Origin: Cryobacterium frigoriphilum
GTDB lineage: Bacteria; Actinomycetota; Actinomycetes; Actinomycetales; Microbacteriaceae
DNA length: 64,000 nucleotides
Direction of reading: 5' to 3'
Assembly: GCF_004403305.1 (NCBI RefSeq)
Contig: NZ_SOHE01000016.1
Span: 62,001-126,000 of the forward strand
Position 1 is the first letter of the stretch. Every line of letters starts with the position of its first letter. The notes below the pieces were generated by a model. The model had not been told where the DNA came from. It did not search any database and saw only the letters and a list, made by a program, of their open reading frames with translations. The translations under genes and the position numbers were made by a program. Shown piece by piece: positions 18,234 through 27,260 of the stretch.

Positions 18234-18336
18234 TCACGTAATCTAGCCCACTACGCGGCCCCATCGCAAACGTCACAGGCCGCCAGTCGTGAGCAGTGAC
18301 GCTCGCGCAGCGGTTCACGATCCGAGAGGCAGAACC

Positions 18337-19209
18337 ATGAGCGCCATCCGAAAATCCTTTTTAGTGGGCCTGATCGGCGAGGGAATTACCCACTCGCTGT
18401 CGTCACCGCTGCATGAACGTGAAGCCGAGCACCACGGGTTGAGCTACGTGTATCGACCCGTCGATCTGACGGCCATCCGGCGACCCGCCGAGGATGTCGG
18501 CGACATTCTTCACGAAGGCCGTGACCTGGGATTCGATGCCTTCAACATCACCCACCCGTGCAAGCAGCTCGCCCTGCCCTACCTCGATGAGGTGTCAGCG
18601 GATGCCCGCCGCCTTGGTGCTGTGAATACAGTTTTGATCAGGGAAAACAAGTTCGTTGGACATAACACCGACCACTCCGGTTTCGGCTCAGCACTCGCCG
18701 CCGGTCTGCCCGGTGCCGACCTCGCATCCGTCGTGCAGATCGGGGCAGGGGGAGCAGGGGCGGCCGTCGCTTACGCCCTGCTGAAGGCTGGCGCGATGAC
18801 ACTCACGCTTGTTGACGTGGATGCCTCCCGCGCCGCCGATCTGGCCACCCGGCTGGGGCAACTCTTTGCCGATCGAACGGTTCTCGCCGTGCCTCCGACT
18901 GCGCTCGCGACGGTTGTGGCGGCGGCCGATGGTCTCGTCAACGCAACCCCGATCGGCATGCACTCTCACCCGGGATGTCCGATCGACGTGAATCTGCTGC
19001 GCGCCGATCTGTGGGTGGCGGACGTCATTTACCGACCGGTGCGCACCGAGCTGGTCGTGGCGGCCGAGGCCGCGGGCTGCCGGGTGCTCGACGGTGGCCA
19101 CATGGCCGTCGGCCAGGCGGTCGATGCCTTCGAACTCATCACGGGCATCGTGCCGGATGCCGCACGCATGCGGCGCCACTTTCTGGAGCTCATCGCACGC
19201 GGGGAGTGA
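18337..19209 (+). CDS. Second quinate/shikimate dehydrogenase-like protein
   Basis: 290-aa paralogue of the enzyme at 2528. I chose ATG 18337, which aligns with the paralogue's start ([13 protein letters not shown]) and has GAGAGG upstream. Substrate-site motifs are kept: ITHPCKQ with Lys, HNTDHSGFG with Asp (Trp replaced by His relative to the first copy), GAGGAGAAVAYAL for the nucleotide, and GGHMAVGQAVDAFELITG. Two copies in different regulatory settings suggest different substrates or inducers. It is probably co-expressed with the IclR gene 75 bp downstream. Confidence 0.87.
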   Translation: MSAIRKSFLVGLIGEGITHSLSSPLHEREAEHHGLSYVYRPVDLTAIRRPAEDVGDILHEGRDLGFDAFNITHPCKQLALPYLDEVSADARRLGAVNTVLIRENKFVGHNTDHSGFGSALAAGLPGADLASVVQIGAGGAGAAVAYALLKAGAMTLTLVDVDASRAADLATRLGQLFADRTVLAVPPTALATVVAAADGLVNATPIGMHSHPGCPIDVNLLRADLWVADVIYRPVRTELVVAAEAAGCRVLDGGHMAVGQAVDAFELITGIVPDAARMRRHFLELIARGE

Positions 19210-19284
19210 CAAGCGTCTAACGTCAAGACGAGCACGTTTCCGGCACGACCTTCCAGCGCACGACTACCCGAGCAGAGGCCCACT

Positions 19285-20097
19285 ATGGCGATGGTTACCA
19301 CCGATGACCAGTCCGGCCCGGAACGGCCGGACTACTTCGTGCGATCGGCCGAAATGACGCTGGCCGTTTTGCTCGCGTTCACGGCGAACGAGCCACGCCA
19401 GACGGTCACGCAAATCGCGGATAAGACCGGCGTCAGCCGGGCGAGGGCGCGGCGCTTTCTGCTGACCCTCACCGATCTCGGGTATCTGCGCAGCGACGGC
19501 AAGAGCTTCGAGCTGACTCCGCGAACCATGGACATCGGGGCTTCGTATCTGGCCAACCTCAGCCTGCCGCAGGTTGCCGACGAGCACCTCAAGCGGCTGG
19601 CCGTCGAGCTGAACGAGACGACATCGCTGTGCATCCTCGACGGGCCCGACGTGGTGTACGTGGCCAGAATCGCGGCACCGCGGCTGCTCGGGGTCTCCGT
19701 GAACGTCGGCACCCGGTTTCCGGCGTGGGCGACGTCCATGGGTCGGGTGCTGCTCGCGAGCCTTCCGGAGGCCGTTCGGGAGAGCTACTTCGCGTCGCTG
19801 ACGCTGCAGGCCTTCACCGAACACTCCGTGACGAGCATTGACCAGCTGCGAGTCGAGGTTGAGCACGCTGCGGTGCATGGCTGGTCGCTTGTCTCGCAGG
19901 AGCTGGACGACGGGTTGCGAGGAGTCGCCGTGCCGGTTCGGCGCGGAACCCAGGTCATCGCCGCCGTCAACGTCTCGCTGCAATCCCACCGGGTGTCGGC
20001 GGGCAGCATCGAGGCATCCGTCGTGCCCCTGCTGCAGAAGGCCGCTCTCGCGATCGGTGACGACTTCGGTGGCCGACGAGGTGGCGTGCGTTCATAG
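19285..20097 (+). CDS. IclR-family regulator, PcaR/PobR-like
   Basis: 270-aa regulator. The HTH spans about residues 20-75 (TVTQIADKTGVSRARARRFLLTL) and the ligand domain about 95-255 (NETTSLCILDGPDVVYVARI, GTRFPAWATSMGRVLLA). The sequence around FPAWATSMGRVLLA is characteristic of the PcaR/PobR/PcaU branch that senses beta-ketoadipate-pathway compounds. AGAGG precedes the ATG by 6 bp; ATG 19291 is an alternative. It overlaps the convergent oxidoreductase by 6 bp. It may govern the tct/aroE divergent promoter. Confidence 0.87.
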   Translation: MAMVTTDDQSGPERPDYFVRSAEMTLAVLLAFTANEPRQTVTQIADKTGVSRARARRFLLTLTDLGYLRSDGKSFELTPRTMDIGASYLANLSLPQVADEHLKRLAVELNETTSLCILDGPDVVYVARIAAPRLLGVSVNVGTRFPAWATSMGRVLLASLPEAVRESYFASLTLQAFTEHSVTSIDQLRVEVEHAAVHGWSLVSQELDDGLRGVAVPVRRGTQVIAAVNVSLQSHRVSAGSIEASVVPLLQKAALAIGDDFGGRRGGVRS

Positions 20098-21162
20098 CGG
20101 GATGCGCTGAGCGACCCCGGTCACAGCCGCGGTCTGGGCCGCCTCGATGAGCGCGAGGGTGGCTGCGGCATCGGACACGGACACGAGTGGCACGGCCTCT
20201 CCGCGAACGACCGCGACGAAGTGCCGCAGCTGATTCGTGTAGGAATCACCCGTGCCTGTCGCGTCGAAGCTCAGGCTGAGCGGATGCGTCCAGTCCGCGG
20301 CGATGCCGTCTGCTCGTCCTGGGTGGGAAAAGTGAGCCATCTGCGGAAAGGCCAGGGAACCGCGGGTACCGGCGATTGAATAGCAGGACACCGACGGGTT
20401 GAAGGGGTAGGTCGGATCGTCCTCGGTGTTCTGGTCCCAGCCCCATGGGGACACGGCGGCGTCGGAGATGAGAAAAGACCCGAGGGCGCCGTTCTCGAAC
20501 TCAAAGATGACGCTCGCGGTTTCCTCGACCTCGTGGCCGCGCAGGGCGTTGCTCGTCGAGGCCTGAATTGACACGATCTCGCCGCACAGGTGTCGCAGCA
20601 GATCGAGGTCGTGCACGAGATTGATCAGCATCACCCCGGCCCCCGCTGACCGGTGCCACCGCTGCTCGAAGTAGGAATCAGGCTTGCGCGTGAGCCAGAG
20701 GCCGTTCACGGCCACGATGCGGCCGAGCCCGCCCGAGGCGATCAAACTCCGTGCGGCACTGACCGCCGGGTGGTGACGGCGGTGGTGACCCACCAAAATC
20801 GGTGTCGCGCTCGCGGCGGCGGCCGCCGCGAGCAGCCGGGCCTCGGCAAAGTTGATCGCCACCGGCTTCTCGAGCAGCGCGGGGACCCCCGCCGCCAGGC
20901 AATCGAGTGCCGTTTCGACGTGGAAGGAGTTCGGGTTGGAGATGATGACCGCGTCGAGTCCGGTCATCGCCAGCAGGGCGTGGTGGTCACTGAAGTGGGG
21001 CACGCCGAATTCGTGGGCGGCCGCATCGCTCACCGGGTCCGCACACCCGACGAGCTCGGCCTGTTCCTCCCGCGCGATGATGCGGGCGTGGGTGCGGCCC
21101 ATCGCCCCGCCGCCGATGATGCCCACCCGCACCGGTGCACGAGCGGATGCTGCGGGTGCCAC
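20092..21162 (-). CDS. Gfo/Idh/MocA-family NAD(P)-dependent oxidoreductase
   Basis: 356-aa dehydrogenase with an N-terminal Rossmann fold (VGIIGGGAMGRTHARII), the family EKP motif (ALLEKPVAI) around residue 97, and a C-terminal substrate domain containing the GVMLINLVHDLDLLRHL active-site segment with Asp and His. The family oxidises or reduces hydroxyls of cyclitols, sugars and related rings. The GTG start overlaps the upstream flavoprotein stop by 1 bp, so the two are coupled. A role on an alicyclic polyol acid is an inference from the neighbours. Confidence 0.88.
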   Translation of the reverse strand: MAPAASARAPVRVGIIGGGAMGRTHARIIAREEQAELVGCADPVSDAAAHEFGVPHFSDHHALLAMTGLDAVIISNPNSFHVETALDCLAAGVPALLEKPVAINFAEARLLAAAAAASATPILVGHHRRHHPAVSAARSLIASGGLGRIVAVNGLWLTRKPDSYFEQRWHRSAGAGVMLINLVHDLDLLRHLCGEIVSIQASTSNALRGHEVEETASVIFEFENGALGSFLISDAAVSPWGWDQNTEDDPTYPFNPSVSCYSIAGTRGSLAFPQMAHFSHPGRADGIAADWTHPLSLSFDATGTGDSYTNQLRHFVAVVRGEAVPLVSVSDAAATLALIEAAQTAAVTGVAQRIPL

Positions 21163-23003
21163 TATCGGTTCGCTCTCGGTTCGAGCGTGGCTGCGGGGGC
21201 CAGCGAGCCGTCGTCCTCGTACCGGGTGACGCCCGCGAGATCACGGCCGGCGATGTAGCCGAAGGTCATCGCCGGGCCCAGGTTGATGCCTCCGGCAGGG
21301 TAGTGGCCGCCCATGACATTGGCCTGGTCGTTGCCGGCCACATAGAGCCCCGCGAGCGGAGCGCCGGCGGCATCGAGAACCCGGGAGCGGGCATCCGCTT
21401 CGAGGCCGGCAAAGGTGCCGAAGCTGCCGGGGAGAATTTTCACGGCGTAGAACGGACCCTTCGCGAGTGGGGCCAGGGAGGCGTTCGGACCCACGGTGGG
21501 GTCGCCGCCGTAGCGGTTGAAGCCGGTTTCGCCGCGTTCGAAGTCGGGATCGACCCCGCGACGAGCGTTGTCGTTGAACCGGGCCACGGTGCCGACCAAT
21601 GTCGGGGCGTCGATGCCGCATTTTCTCGCGAGTTCCTCGATCGTGCGGCCGCGGATCAGGTATCCGCTGCGCAGATACGGGAACAGCGGCACGGGCAGCG
21701 GCTTGGCCATGCCGAGCGGGTAGCGGCGCACGAACGTCGCGTCGGCGATCAGCCAGGACTCGAGAGGCTTGTCGGCCGGCACCGTCTCGACCATCGCCTG
21801 CACGTAGTCGTAGTAGCCGTTCGCCTCGTTCACGAAGCGCTTGCCGCTCTGCAGAACGCCGATGCTGCCGGGCTTGGCGCGGTCGGCGATGTGCGGGAAG
21901 ACGCCGACCCGGCCGCTGCGGTACGGCACGAGGGAGACCGGGCACCAGGCGGCGGGGGAGGCCAGATCGGTTTTGAGGTGCCCGCCGACCGACTCTCCGA
22001 GGCTGATGCCGGCACCGTCGGCGGTGGCCGGGGCGAGCGTCCAGTGCTCCCGGCCGGTGGGCGTGTGCGGAAAGTGCTCGGCGCGTCTGGCCACGTCGTT
22101 CGGAAATCCGCCGGTCGCGAGCACGACCCCACGGGCGGCCAGAATAGTGCGCTGGCCCGTCGGGGAGTCGACGACGGCCCCGGTGACGCGGCCGGTGTCA
22201 TCCGTCAGCAGACGCACGGCCGGGGTCGACACGCGAATGTCGACGCCCAGATCATCGGCGGACTTCATGAGCCGCCCGGTGAGCGCGGTGCCGTTGACGA
22301 GCTGCATGCCGGTGCGGTGCAGCAGCAGGTCGATCAGGTGAAAGCCGACGCGCCAGCCGGAGTGCACGAGGGATTTCAGGTCGCCGCGAAAGGCGGTGAG
22401 GAAGGCGCGCAGGTCGGGACCGGCCATGATGCCCATGCCGAGAAACGAGGTCTCGTAGAGCTGGGGCCGCAGCTTGGCGCGCAGCTGCGGCGAGAAACGG
22501 CGGGCGTTGATGGGTTTGGGGGCGACCGAACGGTGGCCGGTGCCGGCGCCCGGGGTCTTGCCGTAGACGTCGTGCACGCTGCTGCCGGGTACGAATTGCA
22601 GGGAGGTCTGCGTGTGGAAGAAGCCGACCATGTGCGGGGCGGCCTCGAGGAAGGCGTCGACCTTGTGCTCCTGGTAGGTCGCCCCGAGGCGGTGCCGCAG
22701 GTAGGTGCGAAATTCATCCACGCTCTCGTTCACCCCGGCGGCCCGCGCGAGGGGGTTGCCCGGCGTCCACATCCAGCCGCCCGACCACGATGTCGCTCCG
22801 CCGCAGACCGCGGCGCGTTCGACGACGATCACGTTGAGGCCGTGGTGGGCACTCGTGACCGCCGCCGACAGCCCGCCGGCCCCTGAACCGATGACGAGCA
22901 CATCGCACGTGTCGACCGGATGCTCGATGGTGGTCGGATGCTCGGTGCTGGTCGGCGGGGGAGTTCTGTTCTTGTCAGCGTTCGTCACGATGTCTGCCTT
23001 CAC
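21162..23003 (-). CDS. FAD-dependent dehydrogenase of the fumarate reductase/ketosteroid dehydrogenase type
   Basis: 613-aa flavoprotein. FAD-binding DVLVIGSGAGGLSAAVTSA lies near residue 35, with GGATSWSGGWMW after it and the C-terminal GLYVAGNDQANVMGGHYPAGGINLGPAMTFGYIAGRD typical of the FAD-binding-2 family containing 3-ketosteroid delta-1-dehydrogenase (KstD). Such enzymes introduce C=C bonds next to a ring ketone. The first GTG (23003) has no clear ribosome site; GTG 22988 has GAAGG upstream and may be the true start. It is divergent from the LysR gene, its probable regulator. Confidence 0.85.
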   Translation of the reverse strand: MKADIVTNADKNRTPPPTSTEHPTTIEHPVDTCDVLVIGSGAGGLSAAVTSAHHGLNVIVVERAAVCGGATSWSGGWMWTPGNPLARAAGVNESVDEFRTYLRHRLGATYQEHKVDAFLEAAPHMVGFFHTQTSLQFVPGSSVHDVYGKTPGAGTGHRSVAPKPINARRFSPQLRAKLRPQLYETSFLGMGIMAGPDLRAFLTAFRGDLKSLVHSGWRVGFHLIDLLLHRTGMQLVNGTALTGRLMKSADDLGVDIRVSTPAVRLLTDDTGRVTGAVVDSPTGQRTILAARGVVLATGGFPNDVARRAEHFPHTPTGREHWTLAPATADGAGISLGESVGGHLKTDLASPAAWCPVSLVPYRSGRVGVFPHIADRAKPGSIGVLQSGKRFVNEANGYYDYVQAMVETVPADKPLESWLIADATFVRRYPLGMAKPLPVPLFPYLRSGYLIRGRTIEELARKCGIDAPTLVGTVARFNDNARRGVDPDFERGETGFNRYGGDPTVGPNASLAPLAKGPFYAVKILPGSFGTFAGLEADARSRVLDAAGAPLAGLYVAGNDQANVMGGHYPAGGINLGPAMTFGYIAGRDLAGVTRYEDDGSLAPAATLEPRANR

Positions 23004-23046
23004 GTCATTGTTGAGGGGCGTCCCAGAGTATGTAATATCAGCACAT

Positions 23047-23070
23047 AATCATTGATTTGCAAGTATGATT
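23047..23070. promoter_or_regulatory. Candidate LysR binding site between the flavoprotein and LysR genes
   Basis: AATCAT (23047-23052) and ATGATT (23065-23070) form an interrupted dyad separated by 12 bp in an AT-rich patch of otherwise GC-rich DNA, in the divergent interval. LysR proteins often bind dyads of this spacing beside the promoter they activate. Confidence 0.45.
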
Positions 23071-23135
23071 TCGACTATATGGCCCCGTCGGCCCGCGAGG
23101 GAAGCGCGCGGCGCAAAATCATCGACGGGAGACTC

Positions 23136-24029
23136 ATGGAACTCAGATGGATCGAAGCCTTTATCGCCGTGGCGGAAGAGCTGCATTTCGGTAGGGCGGC
23201 AGAGCGGATGCGCATGGCCCAATCGCCCCTGAGCCAGACGATTCTCAAACTCGAGAAAGACCTCGGCACCTCGCTGTTTGACCGCAATACCCGGACCGTG
23301 GCCCTGACCGCTGCCGGCCACGCCTTTCTGCCGCACGCCCGCCGCGTGATCGATGATCTCGATCTCGCCCGCCGCGCCTCCCGTACCGCGACCGCCGGGG
23401 TCTACGGCCACGTCAACCTCGGCTTTTCCGGGGCGCTCAATCACCTCACCCTGCCGCCACTGACGCGGGCCGTGCGCGAGCGCTACCCCGATATCTCCCT
23501 GACCCTGGTCGATCGGATCGTGACGAGCGATGCCGTGCAACACCTCGGACACGGCACCCTCGACCTGTCGTTCGTCGGCCTGCCCATGAACGCCCCCGGA
23601 ATCGCAAGTCGGGTCATCTCGAGAGAAGCCCTGGGCGTGACCCTCTACGCCGACCACCGGCTCGCCGGGGAGCGCGACATTCTGCTGTCCGACCTCGCCA
23701 ACGACGACTTCGTGGCGATGCCGCTGAACCGGGGCTCGGCGAATCGGGAGTCGATGATTCACGCCTGCCTCGACGCCGGATTTCGCCCGAACATCGTGCA
23801 GGAGGTCATCGACCCCTTCATGGTGCTCTCCCTGGTCGCCGCCGGTGTCGGGGTGAGCCTGATGCCCGTCGGGGTCTCGTCGATCATTCCCTCGGGAGCG
23901 CTCTTCGTGCCGCTGCGAGGAACTCCGCCCATCTTCGAGGCCGGCCTGGCCTGGGCGCCGAGCAACGTGTCGGCCGCCCTGAACATCGTTCTCGCCGTTG
24001 CCGAGGAGGTGCTGCCGACCCCCGCGTGA
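23136..24029 (+). CDS. LysR-family transcriptional regulator
   Basis: 297-aa LTTR. The HTH is at residues 1-60 (MELRWIEAFIAVAEELHFGRAAERMRMAQSP-region, then LSQTILKLEKDLG) and the effector domain at about 90-290. I chose ATG 23136 because it gives the standard LysR N-terminus and has GGGAG upstream; 28 extra residues from 23052 would be atypical. Divergence from the flavoprotein gene and position before the 24.2-31.5 kb operon suggest it controls one or both. Confidence 0.9.
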   Translation: MELRWIEAFIAVAEELHFGRAAERMRMAQSPLSQTILKLEKDLGTSLFDRNTRTVALTAAGHAFLPHARRVIDDLDLARRASRTATAGVYGHVNLGFSGALNHLTLPPLTRAVRERYPDISLTLVDRIVTSDAVQHLGHGTLDLSFVGLPMNAPGIASRVISREALGVTLYADHRLAGERDILLSDLANDDFVAMPLNRGSANRESMIHACLDAGFRPNIVQEVIDPFMVLSLVAAGVGVSLMPVGVSSIIPSGALFVPLRGTPPIFEAGLAWAPSNVSAALNIVLAVAEEVLPTPA

Positions 24030-24162
24030 GCTGATCCACGCCGTTTATGCTGCTTTCCGTCTTGGTCATGGTGCCATTTAGTGTTGGACGCCACTCAATC
24101 GAACTGGCAGTGTCAGGACCAACACACCAGCAGCGTGGCCGGTTGTCATCGGTCGACCTGTT

Positions 24163-24202
24163 CATTGACGCCACTTCATTGACGCCACTTCATTGACGCC
24201 AC
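24163..24202. repeat. Three tandem 14-bp repeats upstream of the YciI operon
   Basis: CATTGACGCCACTT occurs at 24163-24176 and 24177-24190, with a third 12-bp copy at 24191-24202; a related GGACGCCACTCAAT lies at about 24087. They lie 27-66 bp before the YciI start, where an activator or repressor would bind. They could be cooperative operator half-sites or slippage products. Confidence 0.85.
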
Positions 24203-24228
24203 GCGGCACCAGGAAACGGACCCCTCAC

Positions 24229-24525
24229 ATGGCAACCTTCGCAGTCACCTATCGCTACGGCTCAGACACGGCCCCGGCCCGAGATCAGCACCGTCCCCGA
24301 CACGTCGATTTTCTCCAGCGACACTTCGACGACAAGCGCCTGCTGCTGAGCGGTCCCTTCGGCGCCGACGAGCAGCCGGGTGCCGAACTGATCTGGACCG
24401 CCGCGACCAAGGCCGAACTTGAATCCCTCCTCGACCAGGATCCGTTCAGCGTGAACGGGCTGATCGCCGCACGTGAAATACGCCAGTGGAACATCTTCTT
24501 CGGCGCCGCGATGGTGGGCGCCTGA
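24229..24525 (+). CDS. YciI-family small protein
   Basis: 98-aa protein of the YciI/ferredoxin-like alpha-beta fold (related to muconolactone isomerase folds). It shows the family RPRHVDFLQRHFDDKRLLLSG segment with the conserved His, and a C-terminal DPFSVNGLIAAREIRQW with the conserved Asp. I chose ATG 24229, which matches the family N-terminus; an upstream ATG at 24193 would start inside the tandem repeats. It overlaps the next gene by 1 bp (TGATG). Its role in the operon may be an isomerase or hydrolase on a ring intermediate; unproven. Confidence 0.85.
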   Translation: MATFAVTYRYGSDTAPARDQHRPRHVDFLQRHFDDKRLLLSGPFGADEQPGAELIWTAATKAELESLLDQDPFSVNGLIAAREIRQWNIFFGAAMVGA

Positions 24526-25571
24526 TGCTCGCAGCGTGCACCGTCTCCCGCGAGACCATCGAGTACCAGCAGCTGGCCGAACCCGCAATCGCCGCCGCGC
24601 ATGCCCTCGTTCGGGTGCATCACGTCACCCTGTGCGGCACCGACCTGCACATCTGGGAGGACGACTACGCGACGGAGCTGCCCATCGTGCAGGGGCACGA
24701 ATTCGTCGGCATCATCGAGGGCCTTCCGGTCGGGGCGCCGGAAGGGTGGGCGATCGGTGATCGGGTAGCGGTATCGCCGGTGTTCTCCTGCGGCACCTGC
24801 TACGCCTGCAGCATCGGTCGCACCAACGCCTGTGCGGACATTTCCGTGTACGGCTGTTACGAAGACGGCGCCCTCGTCGAGCTGATCAACGTGCCCTTTG
24901 ACAAGCTGCACCTGGTTCCTGCCGATCTGCCGCTGCATATCGCCTCACTGTGGGAACCGATGAGTATCGCGATGCAGGCCGTCAACCGGTCGCATCCGGT
25001 GCGGGGCGAAAAGGCCGTCGTGCTGGGCTGCGGCCCGATCGGACTGTTGGTCACGCTGTACCTGACCGATCTCGGCGTCGACGTGCTCGCCGCCGACACC
25101 CTGACGGGCCGCACCGACTTCGCCCGCCAGTTCGGCGCGCAACAGACGATGCTCGTCGACCCGGCCCGGGACTTTCCCACCGCAGAGCAGACCCCGACCC
25201 TTGACACCTTTACTCGCGGGCAGGGCCCGTCGCTTGTGTTTGAGGCCACCGGCATGCCCTCCTCACTCGGCAACGCCCTGCGCATGGTCGCGACGGCGGG
25301 CCGGGTCGTTGCCGTCGGCATCTCCGACCGGGAGGTCGCGCTGTCGATGCGCACCGTGCCGGTCAAGGAAATCGACCTGATCGGCAGCCGCAACAGCCTC
25401 AACCTCGTCGATGCGAGCCTCGAAATCCTCAGCCGCCACCCCGAGCAGGCCGCTGCCCTGGTGACGCACCGGTTTCCGTTCGAAGACCTCGGCACCGCCT
25501 TCGAAACCATGAGGTCCCGCACCGAGCTCGTGGGCAAGGTCGCCATCGACATGCCCGGAGCGCGAGCGTGA
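24525..25571 (+). CDS. Zinc-dependent medium-chain alcohol dehydrogenase
   Basis: 348-aa MDR enzyme. Catalytic zinc ligands: Cys in VTLCGTDLHIWE, GHEF with His and Glu. Structural zinc Cys residues sit in FSCGTCYACSIGRTNAC. The Rossmann motif is VVLGCGPIGLLV. It resembles threonine/sorbitol dehydrogenases that oxidise a secondary alcohol to a ketone. ATG 24525 overlaps the YciI stop, so the pair is coupled; it overlaps the next flavoprotein by 4 bp. Confidence 0.9.
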   Translation: MLAACTVSRETIEYQQLAEPAIAAAHALVRVHHVTLCGTDLHIWEDDYATELPIVQGHEFVGIIEGLPVGAPEGWAIGDRVAVSPVFSCGTCYACSIGRTNACADISVYGCYEDGALVELINVPFDKLHLVPADLPLHIASLWEPMSIAMQAVNRSHPVRGEKAVVLGCGPIGLLVTLYLTDLGVDVLAADTLTGRTDFARQFGAQQTMLVDPARDFPTAEQTPTLDTFTRGQGPSLVFEATGMPSSLGNALRMVATAGRVVAVGISDREVALSMRTVPVKEIDLIGSRNSLNLVDASLEILSRHPEQAAALVTHRFPFEDLGTAFETMRSRTELVGKVAIDMPGARA

Positions 25572-27211
25572 TCACGACACCGCTGCCCCGGGTGCAGGCC
25601 AGCTACGACGTCGTTGTGATCGGCAGCGGGGCGGCCGGGCTGGTCGCCGCCCTGCGCACAGCGGATGCCGGACTGAGCGTGCTCGTGCTCGAGAAGGCCG
25701 AGCGTCTGGGCGGCACGAGCGCGATCTCGGGCGGCGTGATGTGGGCACCGGACAGCCACCTGATGCACGACGCCGGGTTCGCGGACTCGGCCGCCGCCGC
25801 AGCGGACTATCTGCGGGCGGCGACGAACGGCTCCATGCCGGAGTCGGAGATCGACTGGTACGTCACGCAGGCGCCGCGGGCCGTGCGCTATCTCGCCGAC
25901 AACACCCGGGTTCGGCAGTTGCCGCTGGCCCGGCCCGATTACCACCTGGAGTGGCCGGGAGCCGCCGCAGCCGGGCGCGGCCTCGACAACGCCGTCTTCG
26001 ACCCGGCCGAATTTTCCGGCCTCGCCGAGACGATTCGCGAGGCGTCGTACTTTCCCCCCATCAGCATGGGGGAGCGCGACGACCTGCGCGGCGCCCCCAT
26101 CGATGCCGAGCTGCTGCACGAACGCACCCAGGCCGGAATCCGCACCATGGGCGGCGCGCTCGTCGGATCACTCGTCGCGTCGGCCCTCGACCGCGACATC
26201 GATCTCGTGCTGCAGGCTCGCGTGACGGGCCTGCAGCCTGAGGGGGACCGCTGGCGGCTGGTCATCGACGGTGGCGCGCACTCCGTGCACTCGGTGAGCG
26301 CCGACCAGTCTGTCAGCGCCGGGCAGGTCGTGATCGCCTCCGGTGGCTTTGAGTGGAACAGGCAGTTGCGTGAGGCGCTGCTGAGCGCGCAGATCACCCC
26401 GATCAGCGCCCCGAGCAATGAGGGTGACGGCCTCGTGCTCGGGCTGTCGGTCGGCGCCGGCCTGAGCGACGCCACCTCGATTTGGGGCGTTCCGGTCATC
26501 GCTGCCCCCACCCAGAACTACGACGGCCACCCCTCGGGGCGCATGGCGAACGTCGAGATGACGCTTCCGGGGTCGATCACCGTCAACGCACGCGGCCGGC
26601 GATTCGTCAACGAGGCCCTGAACTATCACGACCTCACGCGGGTGTTCTCGAACACGAACCCGGCGACCGGCCGCCCCGCGAATTCTCCGGCCTGGCTGAT
26701 CTTCGACAGCGGGTATCTTGATCGCTACCCCGTCGCGGGGTCGACGCCGGGCCAACCCGAGCCGTGGATGCTCACGGCCGACACTCTCGCCGGGCTCGCC
26801 GAACTCTGCTCGATCTCCCCGGAGGGGCTCGTGCAGACCGTCGTTCGCTTCAACGCCGGCGCCGACCTCGGCCGGGACGACGACTTCGGCCGCGGTGCCA
26901 CCGCGCAGGACCGCTATCTGGGCGACCCGAACAACCTGCCCAATCCCTGCCTCGCACCGCTCGTCTCGGCGCCCTATTATGCCGTTCCGATCCGGGCCGG
27001 AGTGCTCGGAACCGCGGGCGGGCTGCGCGCCAACGAGCACGGCCAGGTGCTGACCCACGCCGGAGACCCCATCAGCGGACTCTTTGCCGCGGGCAACTGC
27101 TCCGCAACGGTGTTCCACGACGCCTATCCCGGGGGTGGCGCCACCCTCGGGTCCGCCATCACGCGCGCCTTCGCCGTGGGCGAATTTCTCGCCGCTCACT
27201 CCACGCACTAA
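25568..27211 (+). CDS. FAD-dependent dehydrogenase, second KstD/flavocytochrome-c-like enzyme
   Basis: 547-aa FAD-binding-2 protein with GTG start. It has DVVVIGSGAAGLVAALRTADAG, GGTSAISGGVMWAPDS, a central PLGRRF-like NARGRRFVNEALNYHD, and C-terminal GLFAAGNCSATVFHDAYPGGGATLGSAITRAFAVGE. Domain order equals that of the flavoprotein at 21162, but the sequences differ enough to imply separate substrates. The alcohol dehydrogenase immediately upstream could supply a ring ketone for desaturation. Fumarate-reductase-like or KstD-like activity cannot be separated by eye. Confidence 0.87.
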   Translation: MITTPLPRVQASYDVVVIGSGAAGLVAALRTADAGLSVLVLEKAERLGGTSAISGGVMWAPDSHLMHDAGFADSAAAAADYLRAATNGSMPESEIDWYVTQAPRAVRYLADNTRVRQLPLARPDYHLEWPGAAAAGRGLDNAVFDPAEFSGLAETIREASYFPPISMGERDDLRGAPIDAELLHERTQAGIRTMGGALVGSLVASALDRDIDLVLQARVTGLQPEGDRWRLVIDGGAHSVHSVSADQSVSAGQVVIASGGFEWNRQLREALLSAQITPISAPSNEGDGLVLGLSVGAGLSDATSIWGVPVIAAPTQNYDGHPSGRMANVEMTLPGSITVNARGRRFVNEALNYHDLTRVFSNTNPATGRPANSPAWLIFDSGYLDRYPVAGSTPGQPEPWMLTADTLAGLAELCSISPEGLVQTVVRFNAGADLGRDDDFGRGATAQDRYLGDPNNLPNPCLAPLVSAPYYAVPIRAGVLGTAGGLRANEHGQVLTHAGDPISGLFAAGNCSATVFHDAYPGGGATLGSAITRAFAVGEFLAAHSTH

Positions 27212-27260
27212 TCCACCCTGCGCCATTTCATCCTGCGCCATCCACACCTGAAGGACTGCC

